From Salticus scenicus (Eukaryota; Arthropoda; Arachnida; Araneae; Salticidae): a stretch of DNA of 64,000 bases. Below are positions 50,786 to 63,700 of the stretch, one piece after another. Each line of letters begins with the position of its first letter. Position 1 is the first letter of the stretch. A program made the translations under genes and the position numbers. The notes beneath the pieces are model-generated. The model searched no databases. It saw nothing but the letters and a program-made list of their open reading frames with translations, and was not told the origin of the DNA. The stretch is taken from the NCBI GenBank assembly GCA_963930645.1, contig CAWVNO010000538.1, positions 966,001 to 1,030,000 of the forward strand. The letters are read 5' to 3'.

Positions 50786-53700
50786 TCAAAACCACTGTAC
50801 GTGTTAACTCTAAAATTTGCCTGCAGGTTTGTTATAACAACTTGTTTCAAGTCTCCAATTTCGGTCGTGATATAAGTTTTAACACGAGAGTAATCGGCTT
50901 TAATTGAATTTCTCGGAATCGATACGTGTGGTTCGTTTTCGCATAACTTCAAAACCACTGTACGTGTCAACTCTTAAATTTCCCTGCAGGTTTGTAATAA
51001 CAACTTGTTTCAAGTCTTCAATTTCGGTCGTGATATAAGTTTTAAGACGAGAGTAATCGGCTTTAATTGAATTTCTCGGAATCGATACGTGTGGTTCGTT
51101 TTCGCATAACTTCAAAACCACTGTACGTGTCAACTCTTAAATTTGCCTGCAGGTTTGTAATAACAACTTGTTTCAAGTCTCCAATTTCGGTCGTGATATA
51201 AGTTTTAACACAAGAGTAATCGGCTTTAATTGAATTTCTCGGAATCGATACGTGTGGTTTGTTTTCACGTAACATCGAAACCACTGTACGTGTTAACTCT
51301 AAATTTTGCCTGCAGGTTTGTTATAACAACTTGTTTCAAGTCTTCAATTTCGGTCGTGATATAAGTTTTAACACGAGAGTAATCGGCTTTAATTGAATTT
51401 CTCGGAATTGATACGTGTGGTTCGTTTTCGCATAACTTCAAAACCACTCTATGTGTTAACTCTTAATTTTGCCTGCAGGTGTGTTATAACAACTTGTTTC
51501 AAGTCTCCAATTTCGGTCGTGATATAAGTTTCAACACGACGGTAATCGGCTTTAATTGAATTTGTTAGAATCTGTGTGTGTGGTTCGTTTTCGCATAACT
51601 TCAAAACAACTCTACGTGTTAACTCTAAATTTTGCCTGCAGGTTTGTTATAACAACTTGTCTCAAGTCTCTAATTTCGGTCGTGAAATAAGTTTTAACAC
51701 GAGAGTAATCGGCTTTAAATGAATTTGTTAGAATCTCTGTGTGTGGTTCGTTTTCGCATAACTTCAAAACAACTGTACGTGTTAACTATAAATTTTGTCT
51801 GCAGGTTTGTTATAACAACTTGTTTCAAGTCTCCAATTTCGGTCGTGATATAAGTTTTAACACGAGAGTAATCGGCTTTAATTGAATTTCTCGGAATCGA
51901 TACGTGTGGTTTGTTTTCACTTAACTTCGAAACCACTGTACGTGTTAACTCTAAATTTTGCCTGCAGGTTTGTTATAACAACTTGTTTCAAGTCTTCAAT
52001 TTCGGTCGTGATATAAGTTTTAACACGAGAGTAATCGGCTTTAATTGAATTTCTCGGAATTGATACGTGTGGTTCGTTTTCGCATAACTTCAAAACCACT
52101 CTATGTGTTAACTCTTAATTTTGCCTGCAGGTTCGTCATAACAACTTGTTTCAAGTCTCCAATTTCTGTCGTGATATAAGTTTTAACACGAGAGTAATCG
52201 GCTTTAATTGAATTTGTTAGAATCTGTGTGTGTGGTTCGTTTTCGCATAACTTCAAAACAACTGTACGTGTTAACTCTTAATTTTGCCTGCAGGTTTGTC
52301 ATAACAACTTGTTTCAAGTCTCCAATTTCGGTAGTGATATAAGTTTTAACACGATAGTAATCGGCTTTAATTGAATTTCTCGGAATCGATACGTGTGGTT
52401 CGTTTTCGCATAACTTCAAAACAACTGTACGTGTTAACTCTTAAATTTCCCTGAAGGTTTGTTATAACAACTTGTTTCAAGTCTCCAATTTCCTTCGTGG
52501 TATAAATTTTAACACAGGAGTAATCGGCTTTAATTTAATTTTATAGGAATCGATACATGTGATTTGTTTTCGCATAACTTCAAAACCACTGTACTTGTTA
52601 ACTCTAAATTTTGCCTGCTGGTTTGTTATAACAACTTGTTTCAAGTCTCCAATTTCGGTCGTGATATAAGTTTTAACACGAGAGTAATCGTCTTTAATTG
52701 AATTTCTCGGAATCGATACGTGTGGTTCGTTTTCGCATAACTTCAAAACCACTGTACGTGTCAACTCTTAAATTTGCCTGCAGGTTTGTAATAACAACTT
52801 GTTTCAAGTCTTCAATTTCGGTCGTGATATAATTTTAACACGAGAGTAATCGGCTTTAATTAAATTTGTCAGAATCAGTATGTATGGTTTGTTTTCGCGT
52901 AACTTCAAAACCACTGTACGTGTTAACTCTAAATTTTGCCTGCAGGTTTGTTATAACAACTTGTTTCAAGTGTCCAATTTTCTTCGTGATATAAGTTTTA
53001 ACACGACGGTAATCGACTTTAATTGAATTTGTTAGAATCTGTGTGTGTGGTTCGTTTTCGTATAACTTCAAAACCACTCTACGTGTTAACTCTAAATTTT
53101 GCCTGCAGGTTTGTTATAACAACTTGTTTCAAGTCTCCAATTTCCTTCGTGATATAAGCTTTAACACGACGGTAATCGGCTTTAATTGAATTTGTTAGAA
53201 TCAGTATGTGTGGTTTGTTTTCGCGTAACTTCAAAACCACTGTACGTGTTAACTCTAAAATTTGCCTGCAGGTTTGTTATAACAACTTGTTTCAAGTCTC
53301 CAATTTCGGTCGTGATATAAGTTTTAACACGAGAATAATCGGCTTTAATTGAATTTCTCGGAATCGATACGTGTGGTTTGTTTTCGCGTAACTTCAAAAC
53401 CACTGTACGTGTTAACTCTAAATTTTGCCTGCAGGTGTGTTATAACAACTTGTTTCAAGTCTCCAATTTCGGTCGTGATATAAGTTTTAACACGACGGTA
53501 ATCGGCGTTAATTGAATTTGTTAGAATTTGTGTGTGTGGTTCGTTTTCGCATAACTTCAAAACAACTCTACGTGTTAACTCTAAATTTTGCCTGCAGGTT
53601 TGTTATAACAACTTGTCTCAAGTCTCTAATTTCGGTCGTGAAATAAGTTTTAACACGAGAGTAATCGGCTTTAAATGAATTTGTTAGAATCTCTGTGTGT

Positions 53701-56700
53701 GGTTCGTTTTCGCATAACTTCAAAACAACTGTACGTGTTAACTATAAATTTTGTCTGCAGGTTTGTTATAACAACTTGTTTCAAGTCTCCAATTTCGGTC
53801 GTGATATAAGTTTTAACACGAGAGTAATCGGCTTTAATTGAATTTCTCGGAATTGATACGTGTGGTTCGTTTTCGCATAACTTCAAAACCACTCTATGTG
53901 TTAACTCTTAATTTTGCCTGTAGGTTCGTCATAACAACTTGTTTCAAGTCTCCAATTTCTGTCGTGATATAAGTTTTAACACGAGAGTAATCGGCTTTAA
54001 TTGAATTTGTTAGAATCTGTGCGTGTGGTTCGTTTTCGCATAACTTCAAAACAACTGTACGTGTTAACTCTTAATTTTGCCTGCAGGTTTGTCATAACAA
54101 CTTGTTTCAAGTCTCCAATTTCGGTAGTGATATAAGTTTTAACACGATAGTAATCGGCTTTAATTGAATTTCTCGGAATCGATACGTGTGGTTCGTTTTC
54201 GCATAACTTCAAAACAACTGTACGTGTTAACTCTTAAATTTCCCTGAAGGTTTGTTATAACAACTTGTTTCAAGTCTCCAATTTCCTTCGTGGTATAAAT
54301 TTTAACACAGGAGTAATCGGCTTTAATTGAATTTTATAGGAATCGATACATGTGATTCGTTTTCGCATAACTTCAAAACCACTGTACTTGTTAACTCTAA
54401 ATTTTGCCTGCAGGTTTGTTATAACAACTTGTTTCAAGTCTCCAATTTCGGTCGTGATATAAGTTTTAACACGAGAGTAATCGGCTTTAATTGAATTTCT
54501 GGGAATCGATACGTGCGGTTCGTTTTCGCATAACTTCAAAACCACTGTACGTGTCAACTCTTAAATTTGCCTGCAGGTTTGTAATAACAACTTGTTTCAA
54601 GTCTTCAATTTCGGTCGTGATATAAGTTTTAACACGAGAGTAATCGGCTTTAATTAAATTTGTCAGAATCAGTATGTGTGGTTTGTTTTCGCGTAACTTC
54701 AAAACCACTGTACGTTTTAACTCTAAATTTTGCCTGCAGGTTTGTTATAACAACTTGTTTCAAGTGTCCAATTTTCTTCGTGATATAAGTTTTAACACGA
54801 CGGTAATCGGCTTTAATTGAATTTGTTAGAATCTGTGTGTGTGGTTCTTTTTCGCATAACTTCAAAACCACTCTACGTGTTAACTCTAAATTTTGCCTGC
54901 AGGTTTGTTATAACAACTTGTTTCAAGTCTCCAATTTCCTTCGTGATATAAGCTTTAACACGACGGTAATTGGCTTTAATTGAATTTGTTAGAATCAGTA
55001 TGTGTGGTTTGTTTTCGCGTAACTTCAAAACCACTGTACGTGTTAACTCTAAAATTTGCCTGCAGGTTTGTTATAACAACTTGTTTCAAGTCTCCAATTT
55101 CGGTCGTGATATAAGTTTTAACACGAGAGTAATCGGCTTTAATTGAATTTCTCGGAATCGATACGTGTGGTTCGTTTTCGCATAACTTCAAAACCACTGT
55201 ACGTGTCAACTCTTAAATTTCCCTGCAGGTTTGTAATAACAACTTGTTTCAAGTCTTCAATTTCGGTCGTGATATAAGTTTTAACACGAGAGTAATCGGC
55301 TTTAATTGAATTTGTCAGAATCAGTATGTGTGGTTTGTTTTCGCGTAACTTCAAAACCACTGTACGTGTTAACTCTAAATTTTGCCTGCAGGTTTGTTAT
55401 AACAACTTGTTTCAAGTCTCCAATTTCCTTTGTGATATAAATTTTAACACGGGAGTAATCGGCTTTAATTGAATTTTATAGGAATGGATACATGTGATTC
55501 GTTTTCGCATAACTTCAAAACCACTGTACTTGTTAACTCTAAAATTTGCCTGCAGGTTTGTTATAACAACTTGTTTCAAGTCTCCAATTTCGGTCGTGAT
55601 ATATGTTTTAACACGAGAGTAATCGGCTTTAACTGAATTTCTCGGAATCGATACGTGTGGATTGTTTTCGCCTAACTTCAAATCCACTGTACGTGTTAAC
55701 TCTAAATTTTGCCTGCAGGTTTGTTATAACAACTTGTTTCAAGTCTCCAATTTCGGTCGTGATATAAGTTTTAACACGACGGTAATCGGCTTTAATTGAA
55801 TTTGTTAGAATCTGTGTGTGTGGTTCGTTTTCGCATAACTTCAAAACAACTGTACGTGTTAACTATAAATTTTGCCTGCAGGTTTGTTATAACAACTTGT
55901 TTCAAGTCTCCAATTTCGGTCGTGATATAAGTTTTAATACGAGAGTAATCGGCTTTAAATGAATTTCTCGGAATCGATACGTGTGGTTTGTTTTCGCGTA
56001 ACTTCAAAACCACTGTACGTGTTAACTCTAAATTTTGCCTACAGGTTTGTTATAACAACTTGTTTCAAGTCTCCAATTTCGGTCGTGATATAAGTTTTAA
56101 CACGAGAGTAATCGGCTTTAATTGAATTTCTCGGAATCGATACGTGTGGTTCGTTTTCGCATAACTTCAAAACCACTGTACGTGTCAACTCTTAAATTTG
56201 CCTGCAGGTTTGTAATAACAACTTGTTTCAAGTCTTCAATTTCGGTCGTGATATAAGTTTTAACACGAGAGTAATCGGCTTTAATTGAATTTGTCAGAAT
56301 CAGTATGTGTGGTTTGTTTTCGCGTAACTTCAAAACCACTGTACGTGTTAACGCTAAATTTTGCCTGCAGGTTTGTTATAACAACTTGTTTCAAGTCTCC
56401 AATTTCGGTCGTGATATAAGTTTTAACACGACGGTAATCGGCTTTAATTGAATTTGTTAGAATCTGTGTGTGTGGTTCGTTTTCGCATAACTTCAAAACA
56501 ACTCTACGTGTTAACTCTAAATTTTGCCTGCAGGTTTGTTATAACAACTTGTCTCAAGTCTCTAATTTCGGTCGTGAAATAAGTTTTAACACGAGAGTAA
56601 TCGGCTTTAATTGAATTTCTCGGAATCGATACGTGTGGTTTGTTTTCACGTAACTTCGAAACCACTGTACGTGTTAACTCTAAATTTTGCCTGCAGGTTT

Positions 56701-57797
56701 GTTATAACAAATTGTTTCAAGTCTTCAATTTCGGTCGTGATATAAGTTTTAACACGAGAGTAATCGGCTTTAATTGAATTTCTCGGAATTGATACGTGTG
56801 GTTCGTTTTCGCATAACTTCAAAACCACTCTATGTGTTAACTCTTAATTTTGCCTGCAGGTTCGTCATAACAACTTGTTTCAAGTCTCCAGTTTCTGTCG
56901 TGATATAAGTTTTAACACGAGAGTAATCGGCTTTAATTGAATTTGTTAGAATCTGTGTGTGTGGTTCGTTTTCGCATAACTTCAAAACAACTGTACGTGT
57001 TAACTCTTAATTTTGCCTGCAGGTTTGTCATAACAACTTGTTTCAAGTCTCCAATTTCGGTAGTGATATAAGTTTTAACACGATAGTAATCGGCTTTAAT
57101 TGAATTTCTCGGAATCGATACGTGTGGTTCGTTTTCGCATAACTTCAAAACAACTGTACGTGTTACCTCTTAAATTTGCCTGAAGGTTTGTTATAACAAC
57201 TTGTTTCAAGTCTCCAATTTCCTTCGTGATATAAATTTTAACACAGGAGTAATCGGCATTAATTGAATTTCTCGGAATCGATACGTGTGGTTCGTTTTCG
57301 CATAACTTCAAAACCACTCTATGTGTTAACTCTTAATTTTGCCTGCAGGTTCGTCATAACAACTTGTTTCAAGTCTTCAATTTCGGTCGTGATATAAGTT
57401 TTAACACGAGAGTAATCGGCTTTAATTAAATTTGTCAGAATCAGTATGTGTGGTTTGTTTTCGCGTAACTTCAAAACCACTGTACGTGTTAACTCTAAAT
57501 TTTGCCTGCAGGTTTGTTATAACAACTTGTTTCAAGTGTCCAATTTTCTTCGTGATATAAGTTTTAACACGACGGTAATCGACTTTAATTGAATTTGTTA
57601 GAATCTGTGTGTGTGGTTCGTTTTCGCATAACTTCAAAACCACTCTACGTGTTAACTCTAAATTTTGCCTGCAGGTTTGTTATAACAACTTGTTTCAAGT
57701 CTCCAATTTCCTTCGTGATATAAATTTTAACACGGGAGTAATCGGCTTTAATTGAATTTTATAGGAATGGATACATGTGATTCGTTTTCGCATAACT
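50786..57797. repeat. HOR block E, unit 3 (43-mer, 7,012 bp)
   Basis: Third E unit, matching unit 1 in length and matching unit 2 with its duplication removed. In the B-derived part I noticed only two differences from unit 2 (GGAATGG near 55,483 and CCTGCAGG near 55,875). The repeat ends near 57,798, where ACTTCGAAACC replaces ACTTCAAAACC. Block E thus holds a whole number of units: 7,012+9,131+7,012 = 23,155 bp. Confidence 0.87.
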
Positions 57798-60700
57798 TCG
57801 AAACCACTGTACGTGTTAACTCTAAATTTTGCCTGCAGGTTTGTTATAACAACTTGTTTCAAGTCTTCAATTTCGGTCGTGATATAAGTTTTAACACGAG
57901 AGTAATCGGCTTTAATTGAATTTCTCGGAATTGATACGTGTGGTTCGTTTTCGCATAACTTCAAAACCACTCCATGTGTTAACTCTTAATTTTGCCTGCA
58001 GGTTCGTCATAACAACTTGTTTCTAGTCTCCAATTTCTGTCGTGATATAAGTTTTAACACGAGAGTAATCGGCTTTAATTGAATTAGTTAGAATCTGTGT
58101 GTGTGGTTCGTTTTCGCATAACTTCAAAACAACTGTACGTGTTAACTCTTAATTTTGCCTGCAGGTTTGTCATAACAACTTGTTTCAAGTCTCCAATTTC
58201 GGTAGTGATATAAGTTTTAACACGATAGTAATCGGCTTTAATTAAATTTCTCTTGGAATCGATACGTGTGGTTCGTTTTCGCATAACTTCAAAACAACTG
58301 TACGTGTTAACTCTTAAATTTGCCTGAAGGTTTGTTATAACAACTTGTTTCAAGTCTCCAATTTCCTTCGTGATATAAATTTTAACACAGGAGTAATCGG
58401 CTTTAATTGAATTTTATAGGAATCGATACATGTGATTCGTTTTCGCATAACTTCAAAACCACTGTACTTGTTAACTCTAAATTTTGCCTGCAGGTTTGTT
58501 ATAACAACTTGTTTCAAGTCTCCAATTTCGGTAGTGATATAAGTTTTAACACGATAGTAATCGGCTTTAATTGAATTTCTCGGAATCGATACGTGTGGTT
58601 CGTTTTCGCATAACTTCAAAACAACTGTACGTGTTACCTCTTAAATTTGCCTGAAGGTTTGTTATAACAACTTGTTTCAAGTCTTCAATTTCGGTCGTGA
58701 TATAAGTTTTAACACGAGAGTAATCGGCTTTAATTGAATTTCTCAGAATTGATACGTGTGGTTCGTTTTCGCATAACTTCAAAACCACTCTATGTGTTAA
58801 CTCTTAATTTTGCCTGCAGGTTCGTCATAACAACTTGTTTCACGTCTTCAATTTCGGTCGTGATATAAGTTTTAACACGACGGTAATCGGCGTTAATTGA
58901 ATTTGTTAGAATCTGTGTGTGTGGTTCGTTTTCGCATAACTTCAAAACCACTGTACTTGTTAACTCTAAATTTTGCCTGCAGGTTTGTTATAACAACTTG
59001 TTTCAAGTCTCCAATTTCGGTAGTGATATAAGTTTTAACACGATAGTAATCGGCTTTAATTGAATTTCTCGGAATCGATACGTGTGGTTCGTTTTCGCAT
59101 AACTTCAAAACAACTGTACGTGTTACCTCTTAAATTTGCCTGAAGGTTTGTTATAACAACTTGTTTCAAGTCTCCAATTTCCTTCGTGATATAAATTTTA
59201 ACACAGGAGTAATCGGCTTTAATTGAATTTCTCGGAATCGATACGTGTGGTTCGTTTTCGCATAACTTCAAAACCACTCTATGTGTTAACTCTTAATTTT
59301 GCCTGCAGGTTCGTCAAAACAACTTGTTTCTAGTCTCCAATTTCTGTCGTGATATAAGTTTTAACACGAGAGTAATCGGCTTTAATTGAATTAGTTAGAA
59401 TCTGTGTGTGTGGTTCGTTTTCGCATAACTTCAAAACAACTGTACGTGTTAACTCTTAATTTTGCCTGCAGGTTTGTCATAACAACTTGTTTCAAGTCTC
59501 CAATTTCGGTAGTGATATAAGTTTTAACACGATAGTAATCGGCTTTAATTAAATTTCTCGGAATCGATACGTGTGGTTCGTTTTCGCATAACTTCAAAAC
59601 AACTGTACGTGTTAACTCTTAAATTTGCCTGAAGGTTTGTTATAACAACTTGTTTCAAGTCTCCAATTTCCTTCGTGATATAGATTTTAACACAGGAGTA
59701 ATCGGCTTTAATTGAATTTTATAGGAATCGATACATGTGATTCGTTTTCGCATAACTTCAAAACCACTGTACTTGTTAACTCTAAATTTTGCCTGCAGGT
59801 TTGTTATAACAACTTGTTTCAAGTCTCCAATTTCGGTCGTGATATAAGTTTTAACACGAGAGTAATCGGCTTTAATTGAATTTCTCGGAATCGATACGTG
59901 TGGTTCGTTTTCGCATAACTTCAAAACCACTGTACGTGTCAACTCTTAAATTTGCCTGCAGGTTTGTAATAACAACTTGTTTCAAGTCTTCAATTTCGGT
60001 CGTGATATAAGTTTTAAAACGAGAGTAATCGGCTTTAATTAAATTTGTCAGAATCAGTATGTATGGTTTGTTTTCGCGTAACTTCAAAACCACTGTACGT
60101 GTTAACTCTAAATTTTGCCTGCAGGTTTGTTATAACAACTTGTTTCAATTGTCCAATTTTCTTCGTGATATAAGTTTTAACACGACGGTAATCGGCTTTA
60201 ATTGAATTTGTTAGAATCTGTGTGTGTGGTTCGTTTTCGCATAACTTCAAAACCACTCTACGTGTTAACTCTAAATTTTGCCTGCAGGTTTGTTATAACA
60301 ACTTGTTTCAAGTCTCCAATTTCCTTCGTGATATAAGCTTTAACACGACGGTAATCGGCTTTAATTGAATTTGTTAGAATCAGTATGTGTGGTTTGTTTT
60401 CGCGTAACTTCAAAACCACTGTACGTGTTAACTCTAAAATTTGCCTGCAGGTGTGTTATAACAACTTGTTTCAAGTCTCCAATTTCGGTCGTGATATAAG
60501 TTTTAACACGACGGTAATCGGCGTTAATTGAATTTGTTAGAATCTGTGTGTGTGGTTCGTTTTCGCATAACTTCAAAACAACTCTACGTGTTAACTCTAA
60601 ATTTTGCCTGCAGGTTTGTTATAACAACTTGTCTCAAGTCTCTAATTTCGGTCGTGAAATAAGTTTTAACACGAGAGTAATCGGCTTTAAATGAATTTGT

Positions 60701-63700
60701 TAGAATCTCTGTGTGTGGTTCGTTTTCGCATAGCTTCAAAACAACTGTACGTGTTAACTATAAATTTTGTCTGCAGGTTTGTTATAACAACTTGTTTCAA
60801 GTCTCCAATTTCCTTCGTGATATAAATTTTAACACGGGAGTAATCGGCTTTAATTGAATTTTATAGGAATGGATACATGTGATTCGTTTTCGCATAACTT
60901 CGAAACCACTGTACGTGTTAACTCTAAATTTTGCCTGCAGGTTTGTTATAACAACTTGTTTCAAGTCTTCAATTTCGGTCGTGATATAAGTTTTAACACG
61001 AGAGTAATCGGCTTTAATTGAATTTCTCGGAATTGATACGTGTGGTTCGTTTTCGCATAACTTCAAAACCACTCTATGTGTTAACTCTTAATTTTGCCTG
61101 CAGGTTCGTCATAACAACTTGTTTCTAGTGTCCAATTTCTGTCGTGATATAAGTTTTAACACGAGAGTAATCGGCTTTAATTGAATTAGTTAGAATCTGT
61201 GTGTGTGGTTCGTTTTCGCATAACTTCAAAACAACTGTACGTGTTAACTCTTAATTTTGCCTGCAGGTTTGTCATAACAACTTGTTTCAAGTCTCCAATT
61301 TCGGTAGTGATATAAGTTTTAACACGATAGTAATCGGCTTTAATTAAATTTCTCGGAATCGATACGTGTGGTTCGTTTTCGCATAACTTCAAAACAACTG
61401 TACGTGTTAACTCTTAAATTTGCCTGAAGGTTTGTTATAACAACTTGTTTCAAGTCTCCAATTTCCTTCGTGATATAAATTTTAACACAGGAGTAATCGG
61501 CTTTAATTGAATTTTATAGGAATCGATACATTTGATTCGTTTTCGCATAACTTCAAAACCACTGTACTTGTTAACTCTAAATTTTGCCTGCAGGTTTGTT
61601 ATAACAACTTGGTTCAAGTCTCCAATTTCGGTCGTGATATAAGTTTTAACACGAGAGTAATCGGCTTTAATTAAATTTGTCAGAAAAAGTATGTATGGTT
61701 TGTTTTCGCGTAACTTCAAAACCACTGTACGTGTTAACTCTAAATTTTGCCTGCAGGTTTGTTATAACAACTTGTTTCAAGTGTCCAATTTTCTTCGTGA
61801 TATAAGTTTTAACACGACGGTAATCGGCTTTAATTGAATTTGTTAGAATCTGTGTGTGTGGTTCGTTTTCGCATAACTTCAAAACCACTCTACGTGTTAA
61901 CTCTAAATTTTGCCTGCAGGTTTGTTATAACAACTTGTTTCAAGTCTCCAATTTCGGTCGTGATATAAGTTTTAACACGACGGTAATCGGCGTTAATTGA
62001 ATTTGTTAGAATCTGTGTGTGTGGTTCGTTTTCGCATAACTTCAAAACAACTCTACGTGTTAACTCTAAATTTTGCCTGCAGGTTTGTTATAACAACTTG
62101 TCTCAAGTCTCTAATTTCGGTTGTGAAATAAGTTTTAACACGAGAGTAATCGGCTTTAAATGAATTTGTTAGAATCTCTGTGTGTGGTTCGTTTTCGCAT
62201 AACTTCAAAACAACTGTACGTGTTAACTATAAATTTTGTCTGCATGTTTGTTATAACAACTTGTTTCAAGTCTCCAATTTCGGTCGTGATATAAGTTTTA
62301 ACACGAGAGTAATCGGCTTTAATTGAATTTCTCGGAATCGATACGTGTGGTTTGTTTTCACGTAACTTCGAAACCACTGTACGTGTTAACTCTAAATTTT
62401 GCCTGCAGGTTTGTTATAACAACTTGTTTCAAGTCTTCAATTTCGGTCGTGATATAAGTTTTAACACGAGAGTAATCGGCTTTAATTGAATTTCTCGGAA
62501 TTGATACGTGTGGTTCGTTTTCGCATAACTTCAAAACCACTCTATGTGTTAACTCTTAATTTTGCCTGCAGGTTCGTCATAACAACTTGTTTCAAGTCTC
62601 CAATTTCTGTCGTGATATAAGTTTTAACACGAGAGTAATCGGCTTTAATTGAATTTGTTAGAATCTGTGTGTGTGGTTCGTTTTCGCATAACTTCAAAAC
62701 AACTGTACGTGTTAACTCTTAATTTTGCCTGCAGGTTTGTCATAACAACTTGTTTCAAGTCTCCAATTTCGGTAGTGATATAAGTTTTAACACGATAGTA
62801 ATCGGCTTTAATTGAATTTCTCGGAATCGATACGTGTGGTTCGTTTTCGCATAACTTCAAAACAACTGTACGTGTTAACTCTTAAATTTGCCTGAAGGTT
62901 AGTTATAACAACTTGTTTCAAGTCTCCAATTTCCTTCGTGGTATAAATTTTAACACAGGAGTAATCGGCTTTAATTGAATTTTATAGGAATCGATACATG
63001 TGATTCGTTTTCGCATAACTTCAAAACCACTGTACTTGTTAACTCTAAATTTTGCCTGCAGGTTTGTTATAACAACTTGTTTCAAGTCTCCAATTTCGGT
63101 CGTGATATAAGTTTTAACACGAGAGTAATCGGCTTTAATTGAATTTCTCGGAATCGATACGTGTGGTTCGTTTTCGCATAACTTCAAAACCACTGTACGT
63201 GTCAACTCTTAAATTTGCCTGCAGGTTTGTAATAACAACTTGTTTCAAGTCTTCAATTTCGGTCGTGATATAAGTTTTAACACGAGAGTAATCGGCTTTA
63301 ATTAAATTTGTCAGAATCAGTATGTGTGGTTTGTTTTCGCGTAACTTCAAAACCACTGTACTTGTTAACTCTAAATTTTGCCTGCAGGTTTGTTATAACA
63401 ACTTGTTTCAAGTGTCCAATTTTCTTCGTGATATAAGTTTTAACACGACGGTAATCGGCTTTAATTGAATTTGTTAGAATCTGTGTGTGTGGTTCTTTTT
63501 CGCATAACTTCAAAACCACTCTACGTGTTAACTCTAAATTTTGCCTGCAGGTTTGTTATAACAACTTGTTTCAAGTCTCCAATTTTCTTCGTGATATAAG
63601 CTTTAACACGACGGTAATTGGCTTTAATTGAATTTGTTAGAATCAGTATGTGTGGTTTGTTTTCGCGTAACTTCAAAACCACTGTACGTGTTAACTCTAA

